Notes: generated by a model from the letters alone, not told the origin. DNA of 46,073 nt from Lachnospiraceae bacterium (GCA_021205305.1 JAJPXU010000115.1:1-46073), one strand, 5' to 3'. Shown: positions 1 through 7,830, counted from the first letter of the stretch. Made by a program: numbers and translations.

Positions 1-27
1 TTCTATCAGTTTGTCTTTCTGTCCCAC
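1..27 (-). CDS. 5' end of an unidentified gene (partial)
   Basis: A GTG at 27-25 (minus) follows AAGGAGG with 7 nt spacing and opens a frame that runs off the left edge. Only nine codons, reading MGQKDKLIE, are visible, so no family can be named. An alternative ATG lies 6 nt closer to the ribosome binding site but leaves almost no spacing. The palindrome at 98-115 sits upstream and could control this gene. The start context is good, but the product is unknown. Confidence 0.45.
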
Positions 28-97
28 GAGCATTCCTCCTTCTTTCAAACGTCCTCTTCCCCTCATGTTATTAAAGTATCACATTCCAGAATCATTT

Positions 98-115
98 GCA
101 ACTATTTTTAGTTGC
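98..115. promoter_or_regulatory. Palindromic operator-like site
   Basis: GCAACTA and TAGTTGC are perfect 7-bp arms around a TTTT centre. On the minus strand the right arm overlaps a possible -35 (TTGCAA), followed 17 nt later by a weak -10 (TACTTT). That placement fits repression of the partial gene at 1-27. The arm length and sequence resemble sites used by MarR-type regulators, but this is inference from the sequence shape only. Confidence 0.35.
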
Positions 116-277
116 TTCCATATAAAATACTCATCAATCGGCGGAATATTTTCTCCTTCGCAAAAAACTGTGGTATTTTTCTTTTAAATGCGTTATTCTT
201 TTCTGAAAGACGATTGCAGTCTTTCCATCATTTTTTGCTCTTAACCGAACAATTCCTGTTGCAATTTCGAGGCTAAA

Positions 278-1390
278 ATGGACAGAACTATTCGTTACCA
301 GATTCAAAAAGAAGACGCCGGAATCCGCGTAGAACAGTTTCTCCGGCGAAGACTCTATTCCAGGCAAAACCTGGCACAGCTGAAAAAAGAGAATGCCACC
401 TGGCGAAACGGCCAGACCTGCCCTCTGATGCAAAAACTCTCCTGCGGAGACATCCTGGAAGTGCATATCCGCGAGGATTCCTGTTCAGAGAACATTCCGG
501 CTGCAGCCATCCCCCTCTCCATTGTCTACGAAGATGAGGATATCCTGGTGGTAAACAAACCGGCAGGGCTTCCCATGCATCCCTCCAGGGATAATTTCTA
601 TTATTCGCTGGCAAACGCTGTGATGTACTACTACAGAAACAGCGGCCGCTTTGTCTTTCGCTGCACCAATCGGCTTGACCGGGATACCTCCGGCCTGACT
701 GTGATTGCAAAGCATCCCGTCAGCGCAAGCGTCCTTGGTTCCATGGTGAAATCGAAGGGGGACGGATCGCAGCCGGTAATGGAGCGTGAGTACCTTGCGA
801 TCGCCTGCGGCACTGTCACACCGGCAGACGGTACCATTTGCGCTCCGCTTGCACGCAAAGAGAACGCTCTATCTGTGAATGCATTCCATCCCGTGGCAGC
901 GCCGGAACGCACCATTGAACGCTGTGTCGATTTCGAACATGGGGAGCGAGCCGTCACACACTACCGTGTCCTTGAAACAAAAAATGGGTACAGCCTCCTC
1001 TCCCTTCTTCTGGAGACAGGCCGTACCCATCAGATCCGTGTCCATATGGCATATCTGGGATATCCGCTTGCCGGAGATTACCTGTATCATCCGGCCTGCC
1101 GTGCAGCCGCCATCCGGACATACCCTGCTGCGCAGCTTCTGATTCAGGACTCACCGGAGAATGAGGTTCCCACACTGATTTCCACGCAGATTCCCTCTGT
1201 CACCGTGCCTATGGAAATCACCGGAATTTCCCGGCAGGCGCTCCATGCGTACCGTTTAACGTTTCCCCATCCCATGACGGGGAAACGTCTGGAATTCACC
1301 GCCCCGCTGCCGGAGGATATGCAAAAATTCGGATTTAGCCGTCATCTCTCCATTCCACATCAATCGGTGGAATGCTTTCCTCTCTGGTAA
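278..1390 (+). CDS. RluA-family RNA pseudouridine synthase
   Basis: Isomerises uridine to pseudouridine in rRNA or tRNA. The S4-like N-terminus (about residues 14-70) precedes the catalytic domain. That domain contains RLDRDTSG (132-139), with the family catalytic Asp at 134, and GRTHQIRVH (248-256), the second RluA signature. At 370 aa it is somewhat longer than a typical RluA/RluD; the extra residues are C-terminal, after about 290. Which RNA is modified cannot be told. No clear Shine-Dalgarno or promoter is visible before the ATG. The last 56 bp overlap the convergent GH115 gene, and two inverted repeats lie inside the coding sequence (980-1030 and 1259-1288). Confidence 0.9.
   Translation: MDRTIRYQIQKEDAGIRVEQFLRRRLYSRQNLAQLKKENATWRNGQTCPLMQKLSCGDILEVHIREDSCSENIPAAAIPLSIVYEDEDILVVNKPAGLPMHPSRDNFYYSLANAVMYYYRNSGRFVFRCTNRLDRDTSGLTVIAKHPVSASVLGSMVKSKGDGSQPVMEREYLAIACGTVTPADGTICAPLARKENALSVNAFHPVAAPERTIERCVDFEHGERAVTHYRVLETKNGYSLLSLLLETGRTHQIRVHMAYLGYPLAGDYLYHPACRAAAIRTYPAAQLLIQDSPENEVPTLISTQIPSVTVPMEITGISRQALHAYRLTFPHPMTGKRLEFTAPLPEDMQKFGFSRHLSIPHQSVECFPLW
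980..1030 (-). repeat. Terminator-like inverted repeat inside the rluA-type gene, homologous to the recJ terminator
   Basis: Inside the coding sequence, ATGGGTACAGCCT and AGGCCGTACCCAT form a stem with 12 of 13 positions matching. On the minus strand the stem is followed by six T (979-984 on the plus strand are A). The 51 bp match 22433-22483 without gaps at about 40 of 51 positions. It lies about 305 nt beyond the GH115 stop in the GH115 transcription direction, so it could end that transcript. Confidence 0.5.
1259..1288. other. Perfect 10-bp hairpin in the 3' end of the rluA-type coding region
   Basis: ACGTTTCCCC and GGGGAAACGT pair perfectly around a 10-nt loop. It lies 47 nt past the GH115 stop on the minus strand and could protect or shape that mRNA's 3' end. 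No T-run follows on either strand, so it is not a classical intrinsic terminator. Confidence 0.5.
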
Positions 1391-4300
1391 GAAAGATCCG
1401 ATCCACGCGTATCCCTGACGCGACCGCATACACGGTAAGCGTATGTTCTCCCGGTGCCAGCTCCGCATCCGCGAGGAGCATCCACACCCAGTTCTGCTTT
1501 GTCCCGTAATTAAACAGTCTGCCGTTTCCATACATCTTTTCCTGCGGTATCACCTTCCCGTCTACACCAATGGCTACTCTGGCAGAAAAATCGTCATCGT
1601 ATTTCAACAGCGTCCAGATCTGATAGCTCCCTCCCTCTGCCTGTATGCGATAGTTAAGAGATGGGGCCTGTGGAATATTTTCCCAGAAAAGCCCTTCTTC
1701 GGCAATATGCATCGCCAGCCCTGTCCTTCCATCTGTCTCTGACTGTACGTGTTCCCAGGCGATTCCTGATAAATCTACTGTCCAATATGCATCTTTGGAA
1801 TCCAGAAGAGCGCACTCACAGTCAATTCGTATCTCCCCGTTTCTTTCTGCAAAAATTCCCTGCCTCATTTTGGAAAATACATTTTTGGTGCCATCCTCCT
1901 CACAGCTATATTTTTTTACGCCCAGCGAATCCTGGTGGCGCACAGCATTTTTCAAATACAGGCGGTTGCTCGCCCAGAATGTTTTCCCGGCGTAAATGAC
2001 GTCCGGAAGCTCCGCCCGGGCACCGTCAAAGAGGTTCTGAAATAATTCTGACACAGCAGACGCATCAAAGAAAAATTCATACGGTCCATGCCCCGGCTCT
2101 CTGTTGTACTGTGCATGATAGCTCTCCTGCGGTCCGAGATTCGAAGCCACATACCCTTGTGTATAAATTACAATCTTTGAAAAGGATACATACCGGTCTA
2201 ACGCCCGTATCCGCAGCATATGTCTGCCAGCAGCAATATACGGCAGACGGAGGCATAGCTTTTCTACGTTATTCATCACGTTGTTTTTCCACCCTCCGCG
2301 CCATTCGTCCGTAGCGATTGATTCCAGAATGCCGACGCTCTTGCCATCAAGGAGCACTTCCAGGCGAATCCTTCCCGTGGAATTCAGAGATGGGAAACGA
2401 TAGAACTCCAGTAAAAATTCCCCTTCAGAGGTAAAATACAGTTCATATTCCAGCAGAACGCCCGCCTCTGCTTCCATGAGACTGCCTTCATATCTTCCCA
2501 GGTAGTCGATCCTGTGCCATCCGTCGTTTCCTGTAAAATGATCCGCAAGAATCGAAATGCAGCCCTCGCCTTCTGTATAACCACTCTCCGCATGCCAGAT
2601 TGCAGCATATTGTTTTTCCGGTATTTTCTCCTCCCGGCGAAGCACATCCTCTTTCTGAATCACCAGCGCCGGCTTGCACGCCGGATAAAGGGCAGTACAG
2701 GGCGGTCGGAATTCCTCCGGAGTCAGGATTCTGTCCCATTTTCCGCCGCACATTTTCTTATTATAGTAATACAGCAGATCCCGCTTCCGGTCATCTGCTT
2801 CCCTGGAGAGCGCTGTGCAGGTGTCAGCGTCCACCATACGTCCCTGGCTATACATCAGAGCGCTTCTATCCGCATAATAAAAGGAAACATTAATCAGGTA
2901 TCCGGCATAAATTTTTAAAGCAAACATCTGCAAAAATGCGTCTTTTTCTTCTTCCGGGAGCAACTGGTGAATCTTCACAGTACGATCGAAAAGGTTCTCA
3001 TACCGAAGCATGCGCCGAGCCGCTTCATTCCCATACGCTGTCTGGGAAAAGACGTTCGCTTTCATGTGTTCGACCTTCCGCACATTGGTAATCTGCGTAA
3101 AATCGCGGTAGATTGCCGCTGCTTCTTTTCCATGACTGCCTGTAAAATTCTGATTGATCCAGCTTTCTGTAAAGGCACAGACATCCCCCGTTGTCGGTTC
3201 CTCTCTTCCGATTTCCCATGCGTAGCGCAGAAAAAAGGTAATGTCCTGCTCCAGAGGCTTGATGGCTCCGACATTCAATACCCAGAGCTTTCGGATCCCG
3301 TTTTCGTACGATTTTCGCAGTTCATTTTTCATATGAGCGAGCGGCGTGGAATTAAAAAACAGGTAGCTCATACCCGGATGCGCCCAATAGGAAGCGTGAT
3401 AGTACAAGCCGTGTCCTCCCGCGCGCATCTGTTCTTTTTCATTCGGATAGCGGCGCATATAGCCGAAATTATCATTCGCCCAGATCAGAGTAATATCCTC
3501 CGGCAGATTCAGCCCCGCGTCATACAGGGACAAAACCTCCTTATAAGGCACGAAAGTCTGGAAAGTATGTGCATTCCCTGTCACTTTTTTCAGGATTTCA
3601 CGCTGATCTGTAATTACCTTCTCCAGCAGGGCGACCTTTTGCTTCTGCTTCTCTTCCTCTGAAAGGTCATTTCTGCTGTCAATCTTTTCCGCGACAAATC
3701 CGCTGTCATGGATGCCGCGCATCCCTACAGTATAGCTCACCTCATATTCCAGATTCTGCTCGACGCTCCCTCTCCAGTAGCGCTGAATCATCTCCCGATT
3801 TCTTCCCGCGATGGAATAATCATAGGAAACATCCAGGGCGTCATTTTCCTCACACCAGGGTGTCCATTCATTCTGATTGCTCCGAAGGAGCATATCGCAG
3901 TGAGAAGTTCCCACTACCATCCCCATCTCATTCGCAAGCCGGCCATTTTCCGGATCCATATTAAAGGCGTTGACGTGCATCGCCGGCCAGATATAATTTG
4001 CTTTCAGACGCAGCAGCAGTTCAAAAACACGCGCATAGGTTTTCGGGCCGATGGTCGTTTCCTTCATATAAGTCTGGGACCAGGCTTCCAGCTCCTCCTC
4101 ATCATTGATAAAAATACCCCGATATTGCACGGAGGGCGCATCCGTCTTATGAAATCCGTTTTCCAGGAAAATACGTTCCTTTTTCTTCACCGGCACATCC
4201 GCAAACCAGTGCCAGGGAGATACGCCAATCATCTCACAGAATTCATAAATCCCATAAATCGTTCCCCGTCGATCCGCCCCGGCGATATACAGCACTCCAT

Positions 4301-4640
4301 CTGACACCAGCAGGGAAAATGCCTCCCAGATTCCGCTTCCTTTTTTATCAGTCACGTCAGAGTGATTCGGAAGCTCCGTGATTCCCAGTGTTCCTATCAC
4401 AATCTTCTCCATATGTCTGCCATTCGCGGCTGCCTCACGATCCACGGCAGCCCCACGCGTTCCGACCTCTCCGTTTTCCGCAGCATCGTCATCCTTCTCC
4501 GTCACAAGCTTTGCCCGCGCACCGCACACGCGTCCCAGATCCGCACACAGATTCTCGACAGCCTGCCGGACCGCGAAGTCCTCTTCCGAAGATAAAAATA
4601 CCCCTACTTCTTCCTTTTGATTTATAATAAACTCTTTCAT
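1335..4640 (-). CDS. Glycoside hydrolase family 115 (xylan alpha-glucuronidase type)
   Basis: GH115 enzymes release (4-O-methyl)glucuronic acid from xylan side chains. Family-typical blocks seen here include SPWHWFADVP near the end of the N-terminal domain, the HGLYYHASYWAHPGMSY and LWVLNVGAIKPLEQD segments in the catalytic barrel, and a long C-terminal beta-rich part ending in a carbohydrate-binding-like domain. The ATG at 4640 is preferred over the upstream frame start at 4694 because AAGGAG precedes it and the -10 box lies between the two. The product is 1101 aa, large but normal for the family. No signal peptide is visible, so it probably acts on imported oligosaccharides in the cytoplasm. 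The gene stands alone behind its own consensus promoter, and its end overlaps the convergent rluA-type gene by 56 bp. Confidence 0.88.
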   Translation of the reverse strand: MKEFIINQKEEVGVFLSSEEDFAVRQAVENLCADLGRVCGARAKLVTEKDDDAAENGEVGTRGAAVDREAAANGRHMEKIVIGTLGITELPNHSDVTDKKGSGIWEAFSLLVSDGVLYIAGADRRGTIYGIYEFCEMIGVSPWHWFADVPVKKKERIFLENGFHKTDAPSVQYRGIFINDEEELEAWSQTYMKETTIGPKTYARVFELLLRLKANYIWPAMHVNAFNMDPENGRLANEMGMVVGTSHCDMLLRSNQNEWTPWCEENDALDVSYDYSIAGRNREMIQRYWRGSVEQNLEYEVSYTVGMRGIHDSGFVAEKIDSRNDLSEEEKQKQKVALLEKVITDQREILKKVTGNAHTFQTFVPYKEVLSLYDAGLNLPEDITLIWANDNFGYMRRYPNEKEQMRAGGHGLYYHASYWAHPGMSYLFFNSTPLAHMKNELRKSYENGIRKLWVLNVGAIKPLEQDITFFLRYAWEIGREEPTTGDVCAFTESWINQNFTGSHGKEAAAIYRDFTQITNVRKVEHMKANVFSQTAYGNEAARRMLRYENLFDRTVKIHQLLPEEEKDAFLQMFALKIYAGYLINVSFYYADRSALMYSQGRMVDADTCTALSREADDRKRDLLYYYNKKMCGGKWDRILTPEEFRPPCTALYPACKPALVIQKEDVLRREEKIPEKQYAAIWHAESGYTEGEGCISILADHFTGNDGWHRIDYLGRYEGSLMEAEAGVLLEYELYFTSEGEFLLEFYRFPSLNSTGRIRLEVLLDGKSVGILESIATDEWRGGWKNNVMNNVEKLCLRLPYIAAGRHMLRIRALDRYVSFSKIVIYTQGYVASNLGPQESYHAQYNREPGHGPYEFFFDASAVSELFQNLFDGARAELPDVIYAGKTFWASNRLYLKNAVRHQDSLGVKKYSCEEDGTKNVFSKMRQGIFAERNGEIRIDCECALLDSKDAYWTVDLSGIAWEHVQSETDGRTGLAMHIAEEGLFWENIPQAPSLNYRIQAEGGSYQIWTLLKYDDDFSARVAIGVDGKVIPQEKMYGNGRLFNYGTKQNWVWMLLADAELAPGEHTLTVYAVASGIRVDRIFLTREESIPPIDVEWRDDG

Positions 4641-4692
4641 AAATGCAACTGCTCCTTTTCCCCCACGGTATCTTACGCACCCCTGTCTGTGC

Positions 4693-4721
4693 ATTATATT
4701 AAATCACGTCCGTCGTGTCAA
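4693..4721 (-). promoter_or_regulatory. Consensus promoter of the GH115 gene
   Basis: On the minus strand TTGACA (4721-4716) and TATAAT (4698-4693) are separated by exactly 17 nt, a perfect housekeeping sigma match. Predicted transcription starts near 4686, giving a leader of about 45 nt before the ATG at 4640. Confidence 0.85.
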
Positions 4722-4757
4722 CGAAGCTGAACCGATTTTACATCTGTACGAAACCAG

Positions 4758-4792
4758 AAAAGAGTACCACCGCCATCCGATGATACTCTTTT
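4758..4792 (-). terminator. Intrinsic terminator, probably for the SDR-ending operon
   Basis: AAAAGAGTA and TACTCTTTT form a 9-bp stem, with T runs at the 3' end on both strands. It lies downstream of the SDR gene and repeat R1 copy 1 and just upstream of the GH115 promoter, so it separates two transcription units. It could work in both directions. Confidence 0.6.
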
Positions 4793-4853
4793 ACCAACAA
4801 TCCATTCAAAACATTTTTGTAACAGTTCAGAACAGCATCAAAATGAAAAGACA

Positions 4854-4906
4854 GGTGCTGAGCGCCAGTGGCGCTCGTTTAGCACCGACCGGAGCGAAGC
4901 GTAGAT
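4854..4906 (+). repeat. R1 module M, first unit
   Basis: A 53-bp unit homologous to 5014-5068 and absent from R1 copies 2 and 3. GGTGCT pairs with AGCACC around an inner GAGCGCC-AGT-GGCGCTC hairpin, followed by the shared tail CGACCGGAGCGAAGCGTAGA. Stem differences from the second unit are compensated on the opposite arm. Confidence 0.8.
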
Positions 4907-5013
4907 GTGCAGATTTATCTGCTAAAGGCTGTATTTTCATTTTGGGATGGGCGAAACGCCCATCAAGCCACAGATATATGACGCGTAAGCGGCATATAGC
5001 CTGCATAGCAGGC

Positions 5014-5068
5014 GGCGCTGAACGTCCAGTGGACGTTCGCCAAGCGCCGACCGAAGCGAAGCGTAGAC
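5014..5068 (+). repeat. R1 module M, second unit
   Basis: A 55-bp unit homologous to 4854-4906. GGCGCT pairs with AGCGCC around GAACGTCC-AGT-GGACGTTC, then the tail CGACCGAAGCGAAGCGTAGA follows. Relative to the first unit, T-A became C-G in the outer stem, G-C became A-T in the inner stem, and one extra base pair was gained. Confidence 0.8.
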
Positions 5069-5106
5069 CTGCGGCCTGCTGTTCTGAATAGTTACACATT
5101 CTCTTC

Positions 5107-5883
5107 TCACACCAGACTCAGCCCGCCGCTCACATCCAGTACCGTGCCGGTGATGTATGACGTCTCTTCGCTTGCGAGGAAGCAGATTGCTCCCGCCAGA
5201 TCTTCCGGTGTTCCCATTCTGCCGGCCGGGATATATGGCAGCATCGCCGAAGTGTCTTTCATCTTCGGTCCATGATCCGGCCCTTTGTGCGGCAGACGCT
5301 CGATGGCGCCTTTCTGGATACAGTTGACTGTGATGCCCTCATCTGCCAGCCTCGCGGCGCAGTTTTTGGTCAGCGAAAGCACCGCGCCCTTTGCCACAGC
5401 GTTGGTGAAGCCCTCCAGCTTTCCGCCTCTGGCGCCCTCTACGGTCGTCATAAAAATGACACGCGGGCAGGCGCTCTTGCGCAGATACGGAAGCGCACAT
5501 TTGAGCATTGTGTAGCTTCCGCCAAGCAGAAGCCCGACATCCTTTAACAGCATCTGAGTGTCAACCGTGTCGATGCTGTCCTCAAAGCCGTCTCCGCCCA
5601 TGTTGCAGATGATCACATCGATAGAGCCCTGCTCCTCAAAAATTTTCCGGTAAACCTCCTCATCCGAAACCGGCGGCGTCTGTGCGTTTCCGTCCTGGAC
5701 TGCCACACATTTTCCCGGATAGCCGAGGGTTTCCATCTCATCCATCAGCCCCTGAGCCTGCGCTGGCTGATGGGTCATCATGACCACATTCATCCCCGCC
5801 TGGCAGAGTGCTTTTACCGCTGCCACGCCGTCGCCGCCGCTCGCACCGGCAAAGACACAGGTACGTCCTTTTAATGTCTGCAT
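5107..5883 (-). CDS. SDR-fold protein lacking the catalytic tyrosine
   Basis: Short-chain dehydrogenase/reductase fold, 258 aa. The nucleotide-binding GASGGDG (13-19) and an NMGG variant of NNAG (94-97) are present. The C-terminus has the usual GRMGTPEDLAGAICFLAS and YITGTVLDVSGG blocks. The YxxxK active site instead reads NAVAK, with Asn at 161 and the Lys kept at 165, and the catalytic Ser position is Thr. Family knowledge says the Tyr is the general acid/base, so ordinary carbonyl reduction is doubtful; the protein may bind NAD(P) and catalyse something else. AGGAGG precedes the ATG, 12 bp after the hydrolase stop. It is the last gene of the cluster. Confidence 0.85.
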   Translation of the reverse strand: MQTLKGRTCVFAGASGGDGVAAVKALCQAGMNVVMMTHQPAQAQGLMDEMETLGYPGKCVAVQDGNAQTPPVSDEEVYRKIFEEQGSIDVIICNMGGDGFEDSIDTVDTQMLLKDVGLLLGGSYTMLKCALPYLRKSACPRVIFMTTVEGARGGKLEGFTNAVAKGAVLSLTKNCAARLADEGITVNCIQKGAIERLPHKGPDHGPKMKDTSAMLPYIPAGRMGTPEDLAGAICFLASEETSYITGTVLDVSGGLSLV

Positions 5884-5895
5884 ACTCTCTTCCTC

Positions 5896-7191
5896 CTATG
5901 CGAATCTCTTCATCCATTTCGCCATATAGTCATACAGCGCGTTCTCGGTATCCCCAAACTCACCCGGCGTTTTCTCTGCGTCACGGTTCGGGAAGAACAT
6001 ATGGGTTGCGCCGCGCACAAAGGCAATCGTCACATCTTCCATTTTCGCACGCTCATAGATCATCTCGGAAGCCAGATACTCATACCCGCCGGTCATACCC
6101 ATGAGCAGGGTCGGAACCGTGATTCCATCAATATTACCGATCGGGGAAGCGTAACTGGATTTCCAGTCCACTCCAACGATCCCGTCTTCAAGAACCGCAA
6201 ACTCTTCGGTCGTTCGCAGCGCCTGTGCGCTTAAAAAGCCTTTGACGGTGTTCTTGTTTACGCCCATTCCATAAGTATTCGAGAAGCAACGATCACATTC
6301 CGCCGTACGCAGGCTATAGATCCGCTCATGAGTCACCGTTCCATCGCCATGAACCAGGTCATACTCTCCCTTTGTATGGCTCAGGAAATGCGTATCCTCC
6401 GGCAGCAGCCGGTTGTTTGGCTTGGGCTGGTCGGCTGCCGTGATGAAGAACGGCTCGTCGTCCACGTAGTTTCCCTCGCCTTTCTGAATCTTTTCCAGGC
6501 GCTCCAGTGCCAGATCGATCAGTTTATCGTTTCTTGCTTTCTGTGCGGACTGATATTTTTTGATAAATTCTTCGCTATAATGCGCGCCTGCCGGATCATA
6601 GCCGTTTGCCGGGTCGAAGATGTCATATTCCGGATTCAGCTTCATGCCGTTGCCCTCTTCTTCTACTGCCGGATCCATGCTCAGAAGCGACATCACGCCG
6701 TTGCCATAGTTTGCATCAATCAACATCAGGCCATCCGCCGCAGCCGGTTTTTCTTTCAGCGTACATTTGTAAATCATCTCATCGCCCTGATAAATTTCCG
6801 GGCCATTTTCCGCGATGCTCTGATATGCTGTCATCAGAGTCGCGCCTCCGCTGTGCCCCATCAGAATAACCTTTTCAATTTCCTTATTCTGGCGAAGATA
6901 GCGGATCGCGGAGTCAAGCATCATAAATTTCCGGTCGATCTCTCCGCCTTCGACCGATTCACACGCAAGTACATGATACCCTCTCTCGGCGAGGGCTGGA
7001 GCCATCTTAAGCCCCATATAATTCTGGTCGCAGTGCATCAAAACGACCGCAATCTGGCTGGTCTCTGTCGGGTTGATCGGCGCGTATTCCATCGCGTGAG
7101 AATGTCCCATATCCATCACGATCAGGGTCTCCTGGATGGTCTTATTTACCTCTTTTTCAATCTCTCCATTCCGTCCAATTCTTACAATCAT
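5896..7191 (-). CDS. Alpha/beta hydrolase of unknown substrate
   Basis: Alpha/beta-hydrolase fold of 431 aa. The nucleophile elbow is GHSGG (112-116, Ser114), and the likely catalytic His is in GATHMFFP (His397). A large insertion of about 150 residues between them forms a lid that contains DDEPFFITAADQPKP. No signal peptide is seen, so it is probably cytoplasmic. The start at 7191 has AGGAGG at good spacing, whereas the frame opens 15 codons earlier without one. It is followed 12 bp later by the SDR gene, so the two products probably act on the same compound as esterase/lactonase or C-C hydrolase plus SDR. The substrate is not inferable. Confidence 0.82.
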   Translation of the reverse strand: MIVRIGRNGEIEKEVNKTIQETLIVMDMGHSHAMEYAPINPTETSQIAVVLMHCDQNYMGLKMAPALAERGYHVLACESVEGGEIDRKFMMLDSAIRYLRQNKEIEKVILMGHSGGATLMTAYQSIAENGPEIYQGDEMIYKCTLKEKPAAADGLMLIDANYGNGVMSLLSMDPAVEEEGNGMKLNPEYDIFDPANGYDPAGAHYSEEFIKKYQSAQKARNDKLIDLALERLEKIQKGEGNYVDDEPFFITAADQPKPNNRLLPEDTHFLSHTKGEYDLVHGDGTVTHERIYSLRTAECDRCFSNTYGMGVNKNTVKGFLSAQALRTTEEFAVLEDGIVGVDWKSSYASPIGNIDGITVPTLLMGMTGGYEYLASEMIYERAKMEDVTIAFVRGATHMFFPNRDAEKTPGEFGDTENALYDYMAKWMKRFA

Positions 7192-7312
7192 ACGTCTCCT
7201 CCTGCCTTCGCTGCGTAAGTCTAATACCGCAGCCATAGATTAGCCAATTAATTTTTCATAATTTATTCCCGCGAAGCAACGCGCCAAATAGACGCGCCTG
7301 CATCTGGGTTAT

Positions 7313-7346
7313 TTGACCGCAAACGGCCTAAGCCATTTTATGTCAA
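7313..7346. promoter_or_regulatory. Symmetric dyad between the PH-like gene and the hydrolase gene
   Basis: TTGAC, 7 nt, GGC, 4 nt, GCC, 7 nt, GTCAA form a symmetric dyad overlapping the stop codon of the upstream gene. It is the only ordered feature in the 151-bp gap 7192-7342, apart from the hydrolase ribosome binding site. It could be an operator or a weak RNA hairpin. Confidence 0.3.
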
Positions 7347-7783
7347 TCGTTCTGCTGCTCCTCCCAATACGCCACCAGCTGTTCATACAGAGATTGCGTG
7401 GTCTCCGCATTATCGATATTAAACACAGCCGTTTTTTCTGCATCCGAAATCACGATACAGGAGGTGATTTTCGTTGTAAAATACGCATGATAAGTTCCAA
7501 AGGATTCACTCTCCCAGGTTCCGTACCCGTTTCTCTTATTTACAACACCGCCGTCCACTGCAGAACCATAATCCGGCTCTTCTTCCAGTTCAATCGACAC
7601 TATCTCCGAAAAATAGAATACATCCGAGGTATCGTTTTGTCCAGAAAAAGAAACCATTCCCTCCTCATCGGAAAATTGAATGGCTGCGGACGGCTGGGAG
7701 TAAAAGAAATAATAGACCGTCGCGCCCGCAAGAATCAGAAAAACAAGGATTATATTTATTGTCTTTTGTTTTCCGGTGAACAT
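7343..7783 (-). CDS. Membrane-anchored protein with a PH-like domain
   Basis: A 146-aa protein. One N-terminal membrane helix (about residues 8-28) is followed by a roughly 110-residue beta-rich domain. The closing pattern (SCIVISDAEKTAVFNIDNAE, then T..LYEQL) resembles small bacterial PH-like domains that face the cell exterior. It sits between the ABC-importer ATPase and the hydrolase on the same strand with a 47-bp gap, so it is probably in the operon. AGGAG precedes the ATG at 9 nt. No catalytic residues are evident. The domain assignment is tentative. Confidence 0.6.
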   Translation of the reverse strand: MFTGKQKTINIILVFLILAGATVYYFFYSQPSAAIQFSDEEGMVSFSGQNDTSDVFYFSEIVSIELEEEPDYGSAVDGGVVNKRNGYGTWESESFGTYHAYFTTKITSCIVISDAEKTAVFNIDNAETTQSLYEQLVAYWEEQQND

Positions 7784-7830
7784 CCTATCACACTCCTGAT
7801 GATTTCAAATTACAGTCTTTGCCAATACTC

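Larger units (their letters stand above)
4818..5096 (+). repeat. Structured repeat R1, copy 1 (long form with two extra modules)
   Basis: A 279-bp element bounded by 20-bp terminal inverted repeats (4818-4837 and 5077-5096, 18 of 20 matching). Inside are nested stems. CAAAATGAAAA pairs with TTTTCATTTTG, GCAGAT with ATCTGC, GATGGGCG with CGCCCATC, ATATGACGC with GCGGCATAT (one A-G mismatch), and CCTGC with GCAGG. It differs from copies 2 and 3 mainly by two inserted hairpin modules (4854-4906 and 5014-5068). It starts 10 bp past the SDR stop codon. A pentamer ACATT flanks both ends, which might be a target duplication but is too short to trust. No coding capacity is convincing. Confidence 0.85.

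Noticed and set aside
2967-4304. Long plus-strand frames opposite the GH115 gene
   Set aside because: They mirror the GH115 codons, no ribosome binding sites are present, and the minus-strand family motifs are unambiguous.
4818-5096. R1 as a CRISPR array or insertion sequence
   Set aside because: There are no regularly spaced repeats and spacers, no transposase, and no reliable target duplication.
4780-5099. Frames of about 100 aa on both strands across R1 copy 1
   Set aside because: They arise from the repeat itself, and the frame is not preserved in the other two copies, which differ by indels.
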